Shown here: positions 16,543 through 24,383 of the stretch, piece after piece
Numbering within the stretch: the stretch's first letter is position 1
Layout of the letters: the number at the start of each line of letters is the position of its first letter
Assembly (NCBI GenBank): GCA_019424965.1
Contig: JAHYYL010000021.1
Coordinates: 1 to 33,499, forward strand
Direction: 5' to 3'
Length of the DNA: 33,499 bases
Source of the DNA: Collinsella sp.
GTDB lineage: Bacteria; Actinomycetota; Coriobacteriia; Coriobacteriales; Coriobacteriaceae
The notes under the pieces: model-generated
Told to the model about the DNA's origin: nothing
The model's input: only the letters and a program-made list of their open reading frames with translations
The model's database searches: none
Program-made: the position numbers and the translations under genes

Positions 16543-17394
16543 CTAGGCCAAAGAACACGGGTAGAACGTTTGGTTAAAAAAGTCGATGACTTCGTTTTCG
16601 AACGCATTGATGCGCTCATGAGCGTATTTGGCATAGATGACATGCCTCCGGTCACACTCAAGACCGTTGAATACGGCAAACTGGCCCTTGGGATCGCTCA
16701 CGACATCCATGAGCGATGTGCCAATGAGCACCGATCCACGCACCCGAGACGACAACGCCTCGAGGCCACCGGGAATTGGATTGGCAACCGCCGTGCAGGC
16801 GAGGCCCCGCTCGTCCAGAGCAGAAACCGCCAGCGCGACTCCGCCGCCAAGGCCCTCGCCCCATGCAAAGATGCGGTCGGGGTCCACGCCATCAAGATTG
16901 CGCGCCACCTTCGCCATCGCGCAACCCCAACGGACGCGCTTGACAAAAGCAGGAGAGGCAATCCCCTGCTGCAGCTCGCTGGATCCAATCGCCTCATCGT
17001 CCAGCGCAAGCACGGCATATCCCATGGCCGCAAACCTCGTCATGTGATGCCATCCCCGCACGGGTCGGTCGATGTCGTGAAACATCAGACATAGCGGCAC
17101 AAGCTCGGATGCTCGGGCGCGACCGGCAGGCTCGATCAAACGTGCGTGGACCACATCGCCACTAAGCTCAAAGGAAACCTCGGAGTAGCGGGCATACGGA
17201 TTGGCGAAATCGATCGCCGTAATACTCGGCCCGCAAACCTCAAGGTCCGAAGCGGCTATCTCTAATTCGGAAACATCCGCAGAAGCATCACCGCGCCAAT
17301 CCCGGAAATCAGCGAGCCTTGACGAGACCGTTCCGGGAATCCCCACAAGGTCGGAGACAATCAGCTCATTGACATTGCTCTCGCACTTAGACAT
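16543..17394 (-). CDS. AXE1-family acetyl-esterase paralogue lacking the catalytic serine
   Basis: Alpha/beta-hydrolase of the acetyl xylan esterase/cephalosporin-C deacetylase family, 283 residues against about 320 usual. Aligned with the intact neighbour (GASQGGGL), its nucleophile elbow reads GEGLGGGV. The serine position is Gly181 (codon at 16852-16854, read GGC on the minus strand). The acid Asp230 and base His259 positions remain. It also lacks roughly 45 residues present in the neighbour between the core and the aspartate strand. The frame is intact with no internal stop and a GGAGG site precedes the ATG. The start overlaps the neighbour's stop by 8 bases. I infer a pseudoenzyme, perhaps a regulatory or oligomer partner, or an early-decay duplicate. 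Confidence 0.8.
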   Translation of the reverse strand: MSKCESNVNELIVSDLVGIPGTVSSRLADFRDWRGDASADVSELEIAASDLEVCGPSITAIDFANPYARYSEVSFELSGDVVHARLIEPAGRARASELVPLCLMFHDIDRPVRGWHHMTRFAAMGYAVLALDDEAIGSSELQQGIASPAFVKRVRWGCAMAKVARNLDGVDPDRIFAWGEGLGGGVALAVSALDERGLACTAVANPIPGGLEALSSRVRGSVLIGTSLMDVVSDPKGQFAVFNGLECDRRHVIYAKYAHERINAFENEVIDFFNQTFYPCSLA

Positions 17395-18364
17395 GAGCCT
17401 CCCCTCCCTTGCAGAAAAACGGAATGATCAGATCGTCAAAATCCTGAATCTCCTCGTGGCCAAAGCCTTCAAAGAACTCATGACGCTTTTCACAGGTCAG
17501 GTTGTTATAGACCGCAAACTGCGTCGCTGGCGGACAGACGGTATCGGCTGTGCCGGTGCCAAACAGCACGGGGCATTTGACCGTAGGGGCAAAGTTCTTG
17601 GAATCGAAGTACGCCAGCTTGGCATAGGCTTCGTCGATACGAGTCGAGTCCTCGTCAAACCAGCGAGACCAATAGCGCAGGCCCTCGTAGGCAATGTCGT
17701 CGGCATCCAAATCCCAGACCAGGCGGAAATCCGACAGGAAGGGATAGAGGATGGCGGCGCGATTGATAAGCTCGCTGTTAAGTGCACAGGTCGCAATGCC
17801 CAAACCGCCGCCCTGCGACGCGCCGTTCACAAACACACGGGCAAGATCGATGCCCTCGAGCTCGCGAACGATGCGGCACAGGATGCGAATATCTTGGTGC
17901 AAGCGGACATAGTAGAGGTTGGCCGGATCGCCGTCGATACCGGCGACGATATGGCCCGCGACCGTTGTGCCCTCAAATCCACCAATGTCCTCGGAGGGAC
18001 CTCCTTGGCCGGGGCAGTCGAGGGCGATGAGTGCCATGCCCATGCCCGCAAACGACGCCTGCTCAAACCAGCTGCGGCTTGCACCCGGATACCCATGGAA
18101 CTGAAGTACCAATGGCACGGGCTCGTCCGAGACGGGTTTAAGGTACTTGGCATGCAGGCGAGCGCCACACATGCCGGTATACCAGAGGTCGAAAAGCTGG
18201 CAGGTCACGGCATCGGTGACCGATGCCGTCTCGATCGCATAGTCAAGTCCGACGGCGTCGGCCTCGGCCATGCGGTCCTTCCAAAAGAGATCGAAATCCG
18301 ATGGACGGGGCATGGCGCCCCGATACCCACCAAATTGCTGTTGTAGCTCCTGAGCACTTGGCAT
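17387..18364 (-). CDS. AXE1-family carbohydrate acetyl-esterase
   Basis: Predicted cytoplasmic alpha/beta-hydrolase that removes O-acetyl groups from sugars; no signal peptide is seen. I choose the ATG at 18364 (325 residues); a TTG five codons earlier is possible. The triad is complete: Ser183 in GASQGGGL, Asp274 in GTADTVCPP and His303 in GFGHE. The oxyanion-region motif HGYPGASRSW lies at 90-99. AXE1 esterases occur in sialic-acid loci such as pneumococcal nanAB. Deacetylation of O-acetylated sialic acid is therefore a reasonable substrate inference. It is upstream of, and translationally coupled to, the inactive paralogue. Confidence 0.87.
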   Translation of the reverse strand: MPSAQELQQQFGGYRGAMPRPSDFDLFWKDRMAEADAVGLDYAIETASVTDAVTCQLFDLWYTGMCGARLHAKYLKPVSDEPVPLVLQFHGYPGASRSWFEQASFAGMGMALIALDCPGQGGPSEDIGGFEGTTVAGHIVAGIDGDPANLYYVRLHQDIRILCRIVRELEGIDLARVFVNGASQGGGLGIATCALNSELINRAAILYPFLSDFRLVWDLDADDIAYEGLRYWSRWFDEDSTRIDEAYAKLAYFDSKNFAPTVKCPVLFGTGTADTVCPPATQFAVYNNLTCEKRHEFFEGFGHEEIQDFDDLIIPFFCKGGEAHV

Positions 18365-18400
18365 GGCTCGTGAACCCAACCTTTCGAAATCGCAACGGAG

Positions 18401-18428
18401 GTGCGCCCGGCAAGGGAACCGGGCGCAC
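18401..18428 (-). other. intercistronic hairpin between the sat-like ATPase and the esterase
   Basis: Perfect 10-bp arms GTGCGCCCGG (18401-18410) and CCGGGCGCAC (18419-18428) with an 8-base loop. It fills much of the 80-base gap. No T tract follows, so it more likely shapes message decay than ends transcription. Confidence 0.6.
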
Positions 18429-18444
18429 GGGAGGGAAAGCGAGG

Positions 18445-19272
18445 CTACTCGCCGAGCTTGGGATGCAGCAGCGACGGCGCAGCACCGAGCAGCATCTTGG
18501 TGTAGGGGTCCTGAGGGTGCTGGAAGACCTGCTTGGCCTCGCCCTGCTCGACGATCTTGCCGCCATTCATAACGATGATGTCGTCAGAGATATAGCGGAC
18601 CGTCTGGATGTCATGGCTGATGAACACCATGGCCAGGCCGAGCTCCTTCTTAAGGTCGGTCAGCAGGTTCAGAATTTGCGCGCGAACCGAAACGTCCAGA
18701 GCCGAGGTGGGCTCGTCGGCGATGATGGCATCGGGGTTCAGCGACAGGGCACGGGCAATTGCGACGCGCTGGCGCTGGCCGCCCGAAAGCTGGCCGGGAA
18801 GAACCTCGGCGGCGGAGCTGGGCAGACCGGTGAGCTCCAAGAGCTCCTTGACGCGCTTCTCCTGCTCGGCCTCGGTACCCAGGTTGTGGACGCGCATGGG
18901 GTCGAGCAGTTGCTCGCGAACGACCATACGGGGGTTGAGTGCCGTGGCCGGGTTCTGGAACACGACCGAGATGACGCGACCCATGTGGCGACGGTCCTCG
19001 GCGGTACGTTTGGTAACGTCCTTGCCCTTAAAGTAGACCTTGCCGCTCGTGGGGGCCTGCAGGCCGCACATGACGTTGGCGGTGGTGGACTTACCGCAAC
19101 CGGACTCGCCGACGATGCCGATCGTCTGACCGGGCATGAGCCTAATCGTTACACCCTGGACGGCGTGAACCAGGTTAGGGTGCAGAATCGAGCCGGTACG
19201 GGTCCTAAAGGTGACGTGGACGTCATCAAGGAAGATGATCGGCTCGACGCCGTTGACTGCGGTCTCGCTCAT
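18445..19272 (-). CDS. ABC importer ATP-binding protein (Opp/Dpp family, probable sialic-acid SatD-like)
   Basis: ATPase subunit of the block's importer, 275 residues. Walker A GIVGESGCGKS is at 52-62, LSGGQRQRV at 162-170 and Walker B AIIADEP at 182-188. It ends soon after the core and lacks the C-terminal Cys-rich extension seen in OppF. Sequence alone gives Opp/Dpp family F-type ATPase; a sialic-acid role is inferred from the downstream nan genes. Its ATG abuts the stop of the fused permease-ATPase (TAGATG), so both ATPases are made in step, as expected for a heterodimer. Confidence 0.9.
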   Translation of the reverse strand: MSETAVNGVEPIIFLDDVHVTFRTRTGSILHPNLVHAVQGVTIRLMPGQTIGIVGESGCGKSTTANVMCGLQAPTSGKVYFKGKDVTKRTAEDRRHMGRVISVVFQNPATALNPRMVVREQLLDPMRVHNLGTEAEQEKRVKELLELTGLPSSAAEVLPGQLSGGQRQRVAIARALSLNPDAIIADEPTSALDVSVRAQILNLLTDLKKELGLAMVFISHDIQTVRYISDDIIVMNGGKIVEQGEAKQVFQHPQDPYTKMLLGAAPSLLHPKLGE

Positions 19273-21288
19273 CTACATCACCTCCGCGTGAGGGGTCAAA
19301 CCATTTGCCTTGAGCACCTCGTCGGGGAGCTCGGAATAGAAGTGCTCGGTGCCGGGCACGCGCTTGAAGACCGGACGGGTGTCCAGGCCAATACGCGGAT
19401 GGCTCGAGCGGGGCGCGAAGCGATCGCCCTTGGGGAAATCGCGCGGGCTCGGAACGGCGCCGGGCACCTGGTGCAGGCGGCCCGAACCGCTCTCGATGGA
19501 CAGAACGGAACCCAGAAGACCGCGGGTGTACTCGTGGATCGGGTTGGTGAGCAGCTCCTTGGTGGGCGCCTGCTCGATAACCTGACCGGCGTACATCACC
19601 GTGATGTTATGGGCGACCTCGGCGACCAGCGCCAGGTCATGCGAGACGAAGATCATGGCAAAGCCGAGCTTGGCCTGAAGGTCGTTGAGCAGCTTGATGA
19701 CCTGCTTCTGGACGGTAACGTCCAGAGCGGTCGTAGGCTCGTCGCAGATGACCAGCTTGGGGTCGCGGGTAAGGGCCATAGCGATCAGAACGCGCTGACG
19801 CTGGCCACCGGAAAGCTCATGCGGATAGCTCTCGAGCGTACGCTTGGGGTCGAGGCCCACGAGCTCCAGGAGCTCCTCGGCGCTTCGGGTGCCGCCGCGC
19901 TTGGTGAGCTGCTTCATCTGGGCGGAAATGAGCATGGAGGGGTTGAGCGAGGACAGGGCGTCCTGATAGACCATGGCGATATCGGTACCGCGCAGGCCGA
20001 ACCACTCCTTCTTGCTCATCTTGAGCAGGTCGCGGCCCTCCCAGAGAACCTCGCCGGAGAGATGCTCGTCATCGTCGGTCAGGCCCATGATGGCAAGCGT
20101 GGTGATGGACTTACCGCAGCCGGACTCACCGACCAGGCCCATGGTCTGGCCGGGACGGACATCAAAGTTGACGTGGTCGACGACGTTGATATCACCGTGA
20201 TGCTCAAACTGAATGCAGAAGTCACGGACCGAGAGAATCGGTTCGACAGACTCGTCGGGCACATGGCGATCGTCACGCTTGAGCTCGACATCGCGCAGGG
20301 CGCCAAGGCGAGCGGAGAGGGACTGGGCCTGCTCCTTGTAGGCGCGAACGGGGTCGGAGACCAGCAGGTCGGCCTCGCGACGCTTGGAGGAATCGGTCGG
20401 ATCCAGGGCGGCGGAGGGGGCAGCGGCCATGGCGTCGGTAATGCCTTCGGAGAGGATGTTGAGCGCCAGGCAGGTGATCATGATGGCCAGGCCCGGGAAC
20501 AGCGCCTGCCACCAACGGCCGGCGAGCACGCCGCCGCGGGCGTCGGCGAGGATGTTGCCCCAGGTAGCGGTGGGCTCCTGGATACCAGCGCCGATGAAGG
20601 TCAGCGAGGCCTCGAAGATGATGGCGTCGGCGACCAGGGTAACGGTGAAGACCATGATCGGGGCGATGCAGTTACGCAGAACATGCTTGATCAAAATCCA
20701 CGGAGCCTTGGCGCCGGAAACGATGACCGCGCGGACATAGTCCTCGCCGTACTCGGACACGATGTTGGCGCGCACGATACGGGCAATCTGCGGAGTGTAC
20801 ATAAAGCCGATGGCGAAGATGATCGACGGCACGGAGTTGCCCAGGATGGAGACGAAGACGGCCGCGAGGGCGATGCCCGGGATGGACATGATGATGTCCA
20901 GGATACGCATGATCGTCTCGGAAACGGCCTTGCGCGAAACCGCCGCAAGGGCGCCCACGACCGAGCCGCAGACCAGAGCCATGGCAGTGGCGCCAAAGCC
21001 GATAATCAGCGAGTAACGACCACCGTAGAGCATGCGCGACAGAATGTCGCGACCCTTATCGTCGGTACCGAAGATAAATCCGTTGCCGGGAGCCTGGCGA
21101 GCCGTAAAAATCTCGACCGGGCTATAGGGGGCAAGAAGGGGCGCCAGAATCGCAGTCAGGGCGACCAGCACCAACACGACGGCGGCAATCTTAGAAGACA
21201 GCGTCATCTTCTTCCAGCCACCGAGCTTGAGCCCCTTGGAGGCAGCCTTCTCGAGCTGCTCGGTTTGCTTCTCTCGAATCTTTACCAT
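19273..21288 (-). CDS. fused ABC importer permease-ATPase (DppC-DppD type, probable SatC-like)
   Basis: One 671-residue chain joins a permease to an ATPase. The permease half (about 30-285) has its first helix at 33-53, the FGTDDKGRDILSRMLYGGRYS motif region from 73, and the EAA loop at about 184-204. A charged linker (about 296-350) leads to the ATPase: Walker A GLVGESGCGKS at 384-394, LSGGQRQRV at 492-500, Walker B LVICDEP at 512-518. In the C-terminal extension the usual GCRFxPRCP reads GDRFAPRSSHP (621-631), so the iron-sulfur cysteines are gone. A fused subunit is, from memory, a feature of H. ducreyi SatABCD. There is no frameshift sign at the junction. The start is 3 bases after the permease-B stop. 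Confidence 0.93.
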   Translation of the reverse strand: MVKIREKQTEQLEKAASKGLKLGGWKKMTLSSKIAAVVLVLVALTAILAPLLAPYSPVEIFTARQAPGNGFIFGTDDKGRDILSRMLYGGRYSLIIGFGATAMALVCGSVVGALAAVSRKAVSETIMRILDIIMSIPGIALAAVFVSILGNSVPSIIFAIGFMYTPQIARIVRANIVSEYGEDYVRAVIVSGAKAPWILIKHVLRNCIAPIMVFTVTLVADAIIFEASLTFIGAGIQEPTATWGNILADARGGVLAGRWWQALFPGLAIMITCLALNILSEGITDAMAAAPSAALDPTDSSKRREADLLVSDPVRAYKEQAQSLSARLGALRDVELKRDDRHVPDESVEPILSVRDFCIQFEHHGDINVVDHVNFDVRPGQTMGLVGESGCGKSITTLAIMGLTDDDEHLSGEVLWEGRDLLKMSKKEWFGLRGTDIAMVYQDALSSLNPSMLISAQMKQLTKRGGTRSAEELLELVGLDPKRTLESYPHELSGGQRQRVLIAMALTRDPKLVICDEPTTALDVTVQKQVIKLLNDLQAKLGFAMIFVSHDLALVAEVAHNITVMYAGQVIEQAPTKELLTNPIHEYTRGLLGSVLSIESGSGRLHQVPGAVPSPRDFPKGDRFAPRSSHPRIGLDTRPVFKRVPGTEHFYSELPDEVLKANGLTPHAEVM

Positions 21289-21291
21289 AAT

Positions 21292-22248
21292 CTACACCGT
21301 CCTGATGCGCGGGTTGATGAGCAGGTAGAGCATGTCAACCACGATGTTGATGATGATGAAGGCAAGAGCAACGACGATAACGACGCCCTGAACCAGGTTC
21401 GCCTCGTTGCCCTGAACGCCCTGCAGAATCGCGGTGCCCATGCCGGGGAGGTTGAAGATAACCTCGATGACGACGGCGCCGCCCATGAGGTAACCGATCT
21501 TAAGACCGAGGGTGGTGACCGGGGTGATCAGCGCATTGCGAAGAACGTTGATGCCGACGACGACCTTCTCGGGAACGCCGGCGCCGCGAGCCATACGGAC
21601 ATAATCCTTATCGAGCTCCTCGACCATGGCGGTACGCACGATACGAGTCATCTGGCCCGTCAGCGGAAATGCCAAGGCGATAGCGGGCATGATCATACGT
21701 CCCAGATAGCCAGCCGGATTCGTGGTGAAGTGAGGCAGAGCACCCGATGCCGGAAGCACCTTAAGGTAGGAAGAGAACAGCAGGATCAACAGAACGGCAA
21801 GCCAGAACGACGGGGTTGCCAAGCCGGCGATGGAAAAGACGCGGATCACTTGGTCCGGCCATTTGTCGCGATACAGTGCCGCAATGACGCCGAGTAAAAA
21901 CGAAACGACCGCACCGATGGCAAGGCCGATGAAGGTCAGCTGCATCGTGACGGGCAGGGCCGTGGAGATGCGCTTGGCAACGGAGTTGCGAGCAGCACCA
22001 TAGGTGCCCATGTCGCCATGGATCAAATCGCCCATATAGCGCACGTAGCGCACAGGCCAGGGGTCGTCCAGACCATACTTCTCATGGTACTCGGCAACCG
22101 CCTCGGGCGAGGCACCGTCACCCAACGCCGTGTAGGCGGGGTCGGTCTTGGAGAACGACATAAGGAAGAACACCAGGACGGTGACGCCCAATGCCATGAT
22201 CGGCAGCGCCACAAGACGCCTTCCAATCAAACGTAGCAAGTTGTTCAC
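21292..22248 (-). CDS. ABC importer permease (DppB type, probable SatB-like)
   Basis: Inner-membrane permease partner of the fused protein. I start it at the GTG at 22248, 5 bases after GGGGAG; this gives 318 residues opening with the family pattern VNNLLRLIGRRLVALPIM. A TTG 11 codons earlier is less likely. The N-terminal helix is followed by the extracytoplasmic SKTDPAYTALGDGAS region. The EAA loop (DYVRMARGAGVPEKVV) lies in the C-terminal third, followed by EVIFNLPGMGTAILQGV and a final helix ending LINPRIRTV. A 157-base gap with two hairpins separates it from the binding-protein gene. Confidence 0.92.
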   Translation of the reverse strand: MNNLLRLIGRRLVALPIMALGVTVLVFFLMSFSKTDPAYTALGDGASPEAVAEYHEKYGLDDPWPVRYVRYMGDLIHGDMGTYGAARNSVAKRISTALPVTMQLTFIGLAIGAVVSFLLGVIAALYRDKWPDQVIRVFSIAGLATPSFWLAVLLILLFSSYLKVLPASGALPHFTTNPAGYLGRMIMPAIALAFPLTGQMTRIVRTAMVEELDKDYVRMARGAGVPEKVVVGINVLRNALITPVTTLGLKIGYLMGGAVVIEVIFNLPGMGTAILQGVQGNEANLVQGVVIVVALAFIIINIVVDMLYLLINPRIRTV

Positions 22249-22288
22249 GTTCTCTCCCCTTTCTTTTGTCGGTAGGACCAACTGGTAT

Positions 22289-22342
22289 ATGAGTACGGAT
22301 ACTCATTACAAGACCCGAGCGACATCGAGGTCGCCCGGGTCT
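22289..22342 (-). other. paired intercistronic hairpins between binding protein and permease
   Basis: The first, at 22289-22306, has perfect arms ATGAGTA and TACTCAT. The second, at 22311-22342, has near-perfect arms around AGACCCG and CGGGTCT. The second has a T-rich flank only on the plus strand, so on the transcribed minus strand it is not a classic terminator. It matches the position of the hairpin between oppA and oppB. Confidence 0.6.
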
Positions 22343-22405
22343 TTGTTTCAACTATGAGGATACGGTCCCAACGACCGACATCCTGCATACAGACTCAAGC
22401 GAGTC

Positions 22406-24019
22406 TTACGCCTTGACGGTCGCAACGCCCCTGAAGGACATGCTCGTCGTGCCGATGCCCTTGAAGCCATCGAGGGCCTCGCCGTTGGGCGCAGTGGACG
22501 GATCGTCCCAGGAAGCGGAGACGGTCTTGACGTGGACAACGGGGTACAGAACGGCGTTGTCGGCAATGATGTCGAAGCACTCGTTCCACTTCTTCTGCTG
22601 CTCATCGCCCTCAGCGGCAAGAGCCTCGTCCATGAGACCGTGGAGCTTCTGCCACTCAGCGGACTCCTTCCACGGGCAACGGGTCTGCATCCAGACGTTG
22701 TCGCCGTACCACCAGTTGAGCAGCAGGTCGGGGTCGGCGCCGAAGCAGGAAGGATCGCCAGGGGCAAGGAGGATATCGTAGGCCTCGCCGCCGTCGATGG
22801 CAGCGTAGGTGGCCGGCGAGGTATCGGTCTGGATGGTCACATCGAAGCCGAGAGCGTCGAGGTCATTCTTGACCTGGGCGGCCATGCCCTTAATCTGCTC
22901 GTTGTCGGTGGTGCGCAGGGTGATGGCACCCGGGGTGATGCCAGACTCCTCGATGAGCTTCTTAGCCTTCTTGGCGTCGGTCTTGTACACCGTGGAAGCC
23001 TCATGATAGTTGGTGAAGCTCTTGGGCAGGTAGCAGCTGGCAGCGGTGGCAAGGCCGGCGAAGGTGTTGCTGACCATCTTCTCGGTGTCGAGCGCATACA
23101 TGACAGCCTGACGGACCTTGACGTTGTTCCAAGGCTCCTTGGCGACGTTGAACATGATGAAGCGGGTGCCGAAACCCTGAACGTTATCGATCTTGCAGCC
23201 GGCGCTCTCGAGCTGGTCGACGGCGTCAGCGGTAACGAGCTCCATAACGAGCGTGGAGCCCTCCTGCTGAGCGGTAACGCGAGCGGTGGGGTCGGTCAGG
23301 ATGCTGTACTGGATCTTCTTATCCTCGGCAGCATACTCACCGTTGTACTCGGGGTTGGGAACCAGGGTGATCTCGGTATCGGAGATAGAGTCGTACATCC
23401 AGGGGCCGGAGCCGATCGGCTGCTTGGCGCGATCCTCCTCGGTCTGGGTGGCCGGGGTAACGCGGACGATGGCCAGACGGTCCTTGAGCAGGGAGAAGTT
23501 GGGGACCTTGGTCTTGACCGTCACGGTGCTGGCGTCCTTGGCCTCGATGGACTCGAAGGGCTGGAAGAACGGAGCATAGGTAGCGGAAGCGGCGCAAGCG
23601 GTGTAGGAGGCAACGACATCGTCAGCGGTGACCTCGGTGCCATCGGAGAACTTGGCGCCCTTGCGGATGGTGACCTCGAAAGTGGTGTCGTCCACAGACT
23701 TGGGATCGTCGGTGGCGAGCTCTTTGAAGGTGCTGTAGTCGTGGTAATCGATGCCGTAGAGGCCCTCGACGACGTGCCAGTTAGCACCCAGGCCCACAGC
23801 GGAGCCGGTGCTGGCGGGATCGAAGCTGGACGGAGCGTAAGCGGAACCAGCGGTGATCACGCCGCCGCCACGGTTGGCGGAATCGGTGGAACCGGAAGCG
23901 GAACCCTCGTCGCTAGAGCTGCCACCGCAGCCGGTGAGACCAAGCCCTGCGACAGCAGCGACGCTGCCGGTGAGGCCGAGGAACGAACGCCTGGACATAC
24001 CCTTGTTGATGATGGCCAT
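22406..24019 (-). CDS. substrate-binding lipoprotein (SBP_bac_5, probable SatA-like)
   Basis: Membrane-anchored binding protein of the importer. The ATG at 24019 follows a TAGGAG site and gives 537 residues. The signal region contains SRRSFLGL at 9-16, a close match to the Tat consensus. A hydrophobic stretch and lipobox LTGC with Cys31 follow, so it is probably a Tat-exported lipoprotein. A Gly/Ser-rich linker precedes the mature domain, which shows family 5 features such as FDPASTGSA, VEGLYGID, FEVTIRKGAKFSDGTEVTADDV and PIGSGPWMYDS. Family 5 proteins bind peptides, nickel, and in some cases sialic acid. The nan genes downstream make sialic acid the best guess. It is first in the operon. 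Confidence 0.9.
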   Translation of the reverse strand: MAIINKGMSRRSFLGLTGSVAAVAGLGLTGCGGSSSDEGSASGSTDSANRGGGVITAGSAYAPSSFDPASTGSAVGLGANWHVVEGLYGIDYHDYSTFKELATDDPKSVDDTTFEVTIRKGAKFSDGTEVTADDVVASYTACAASATYAPFFQPFESIEAKDASTVTVKTKVPNFSLLKDRLAIVRVTPATQTEEDRAKQPIGSGPWMYDSISDTEITLVPNPEYNGEYAAEDKKIQYSILTDPTARVTAQQEGSTLVMELVTADAVDQLESAGCKIDNVQGFGTRFIMFNVAKEPWNNVKVRQAVMYALDTEKMVSNTFAGLATAASCYLPKSFTNYHEASTVYKTDAKKAKKLIEESGITPGAITLRTTDNEQIKGMAAQVKNDLDALGFDVTIQTDTSPATYAAIDGGEAYDILLAPGDPSCFGADPDLLLNWWYGDNVWMQTRCPWKESAEWQKLHGLMDEALAAEGDEQQKKWNECFDIIADNAVLYPVVHVKTVSASWDDPSTAPNGEALDGFKGIGTTSMSFRGVATVKA

Positions 24020-24088
24020 GTCTTCTCCTATCAATAGAGAATCTTACCCGGGAGCGCCTAGACGTGCCCCCGCGCAACTTGCGGACGA

Positions 24089-24116
24089 TATATACCTTAC
24101 CTACCGACGAACCCAA
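24089..24116 (-). promoter_or_regulatory. possible promoter of the sat/nan operon
   Basis: Minus-strand TTGGGT (24116-24111) and TATATA (24094-24089) are 16 bases apart, placing a start near 24082, about 63 bases before the lipoprotein ATG. The -35 match is partial, so the call is tentative. Confidence 0.4.
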
Positions 24117-24155
24117 CTGAGGTGCCGCGCTCGGCGACCGATACATACATACGCT

Positions 24156-24178
24156 TGAACGGTATTTGCTACCGTTCA
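24156..24178. promoter_or_regulatory. candidate operator, 9-bp perfect inverted repeat
   Basis: Perfect arms TGAACGGTA (24156-24164) and TACCGTTCA (24170-24178) with a 5-base spacer lie 137 bases upstream of the lipoprotein gene. A second inverted repeat, CGATACATAC (24139-24148) and GTATGTATCG (24210-24219), encloses it. This is the best candidate for a sialic-acid-responsive operator. No regulator gene lies in the block. Confidence 0.5.
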
Positions 24179-24335
24179 CCGAATTCATTGACAAACGATT
24201 CGCCAGACAGTATGTATCGACGAGGTGAGATATCAGTCTTCGTCAACCCGCAGGATAGCAGGGTTTTCACTTGGGTTAGTCAAACGTTTTAGCGTTAATA
24301 AAACCCGAAACCAGCAGGCAATCATGGCGAAATAA

Positions 24336-24358
24336 ATGGTTGAAAATCGCGCAACCAT
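24336..24358 (-). terminator. probable terminator after uvrC
   Basis: On the minus strand 7-bp arms ATGGTTG and CAACCAT surround a 9-base loop and are followed by TTATTT. It lies 25 bases past the uvrC stop. The stem is short, so strength is uncertain. Confidence 0.6.
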
Positions 24359-24383
24359 GTATATCAGTTGTTTAGGCTCGTGT

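Larger units (their letters stand above)
24020..24383. other. 364-base intergenic regulatory region
   Basis: No gene is seen here. It holds the uvrC terminator (24336-24358), a half-symmetric AAACGTTTTAGCGTT segment near 24282-24296, a TTGACA box on the plus strand, two inverted repeats and the likely promoter of the importer operon. Base composition is more AT-rich than the flanking genes. Confidence 0.7.

Noticed and set aside
18223..21897. 1224-codon plus-strand open frame opposite the importer genes
   Set aside because: It is antisense to ABC genes with full motif sets. Its translation is low-complexity (Gly, Leu, Asp, His, Arg) with no domains, as expected opposite GC-rich codons.
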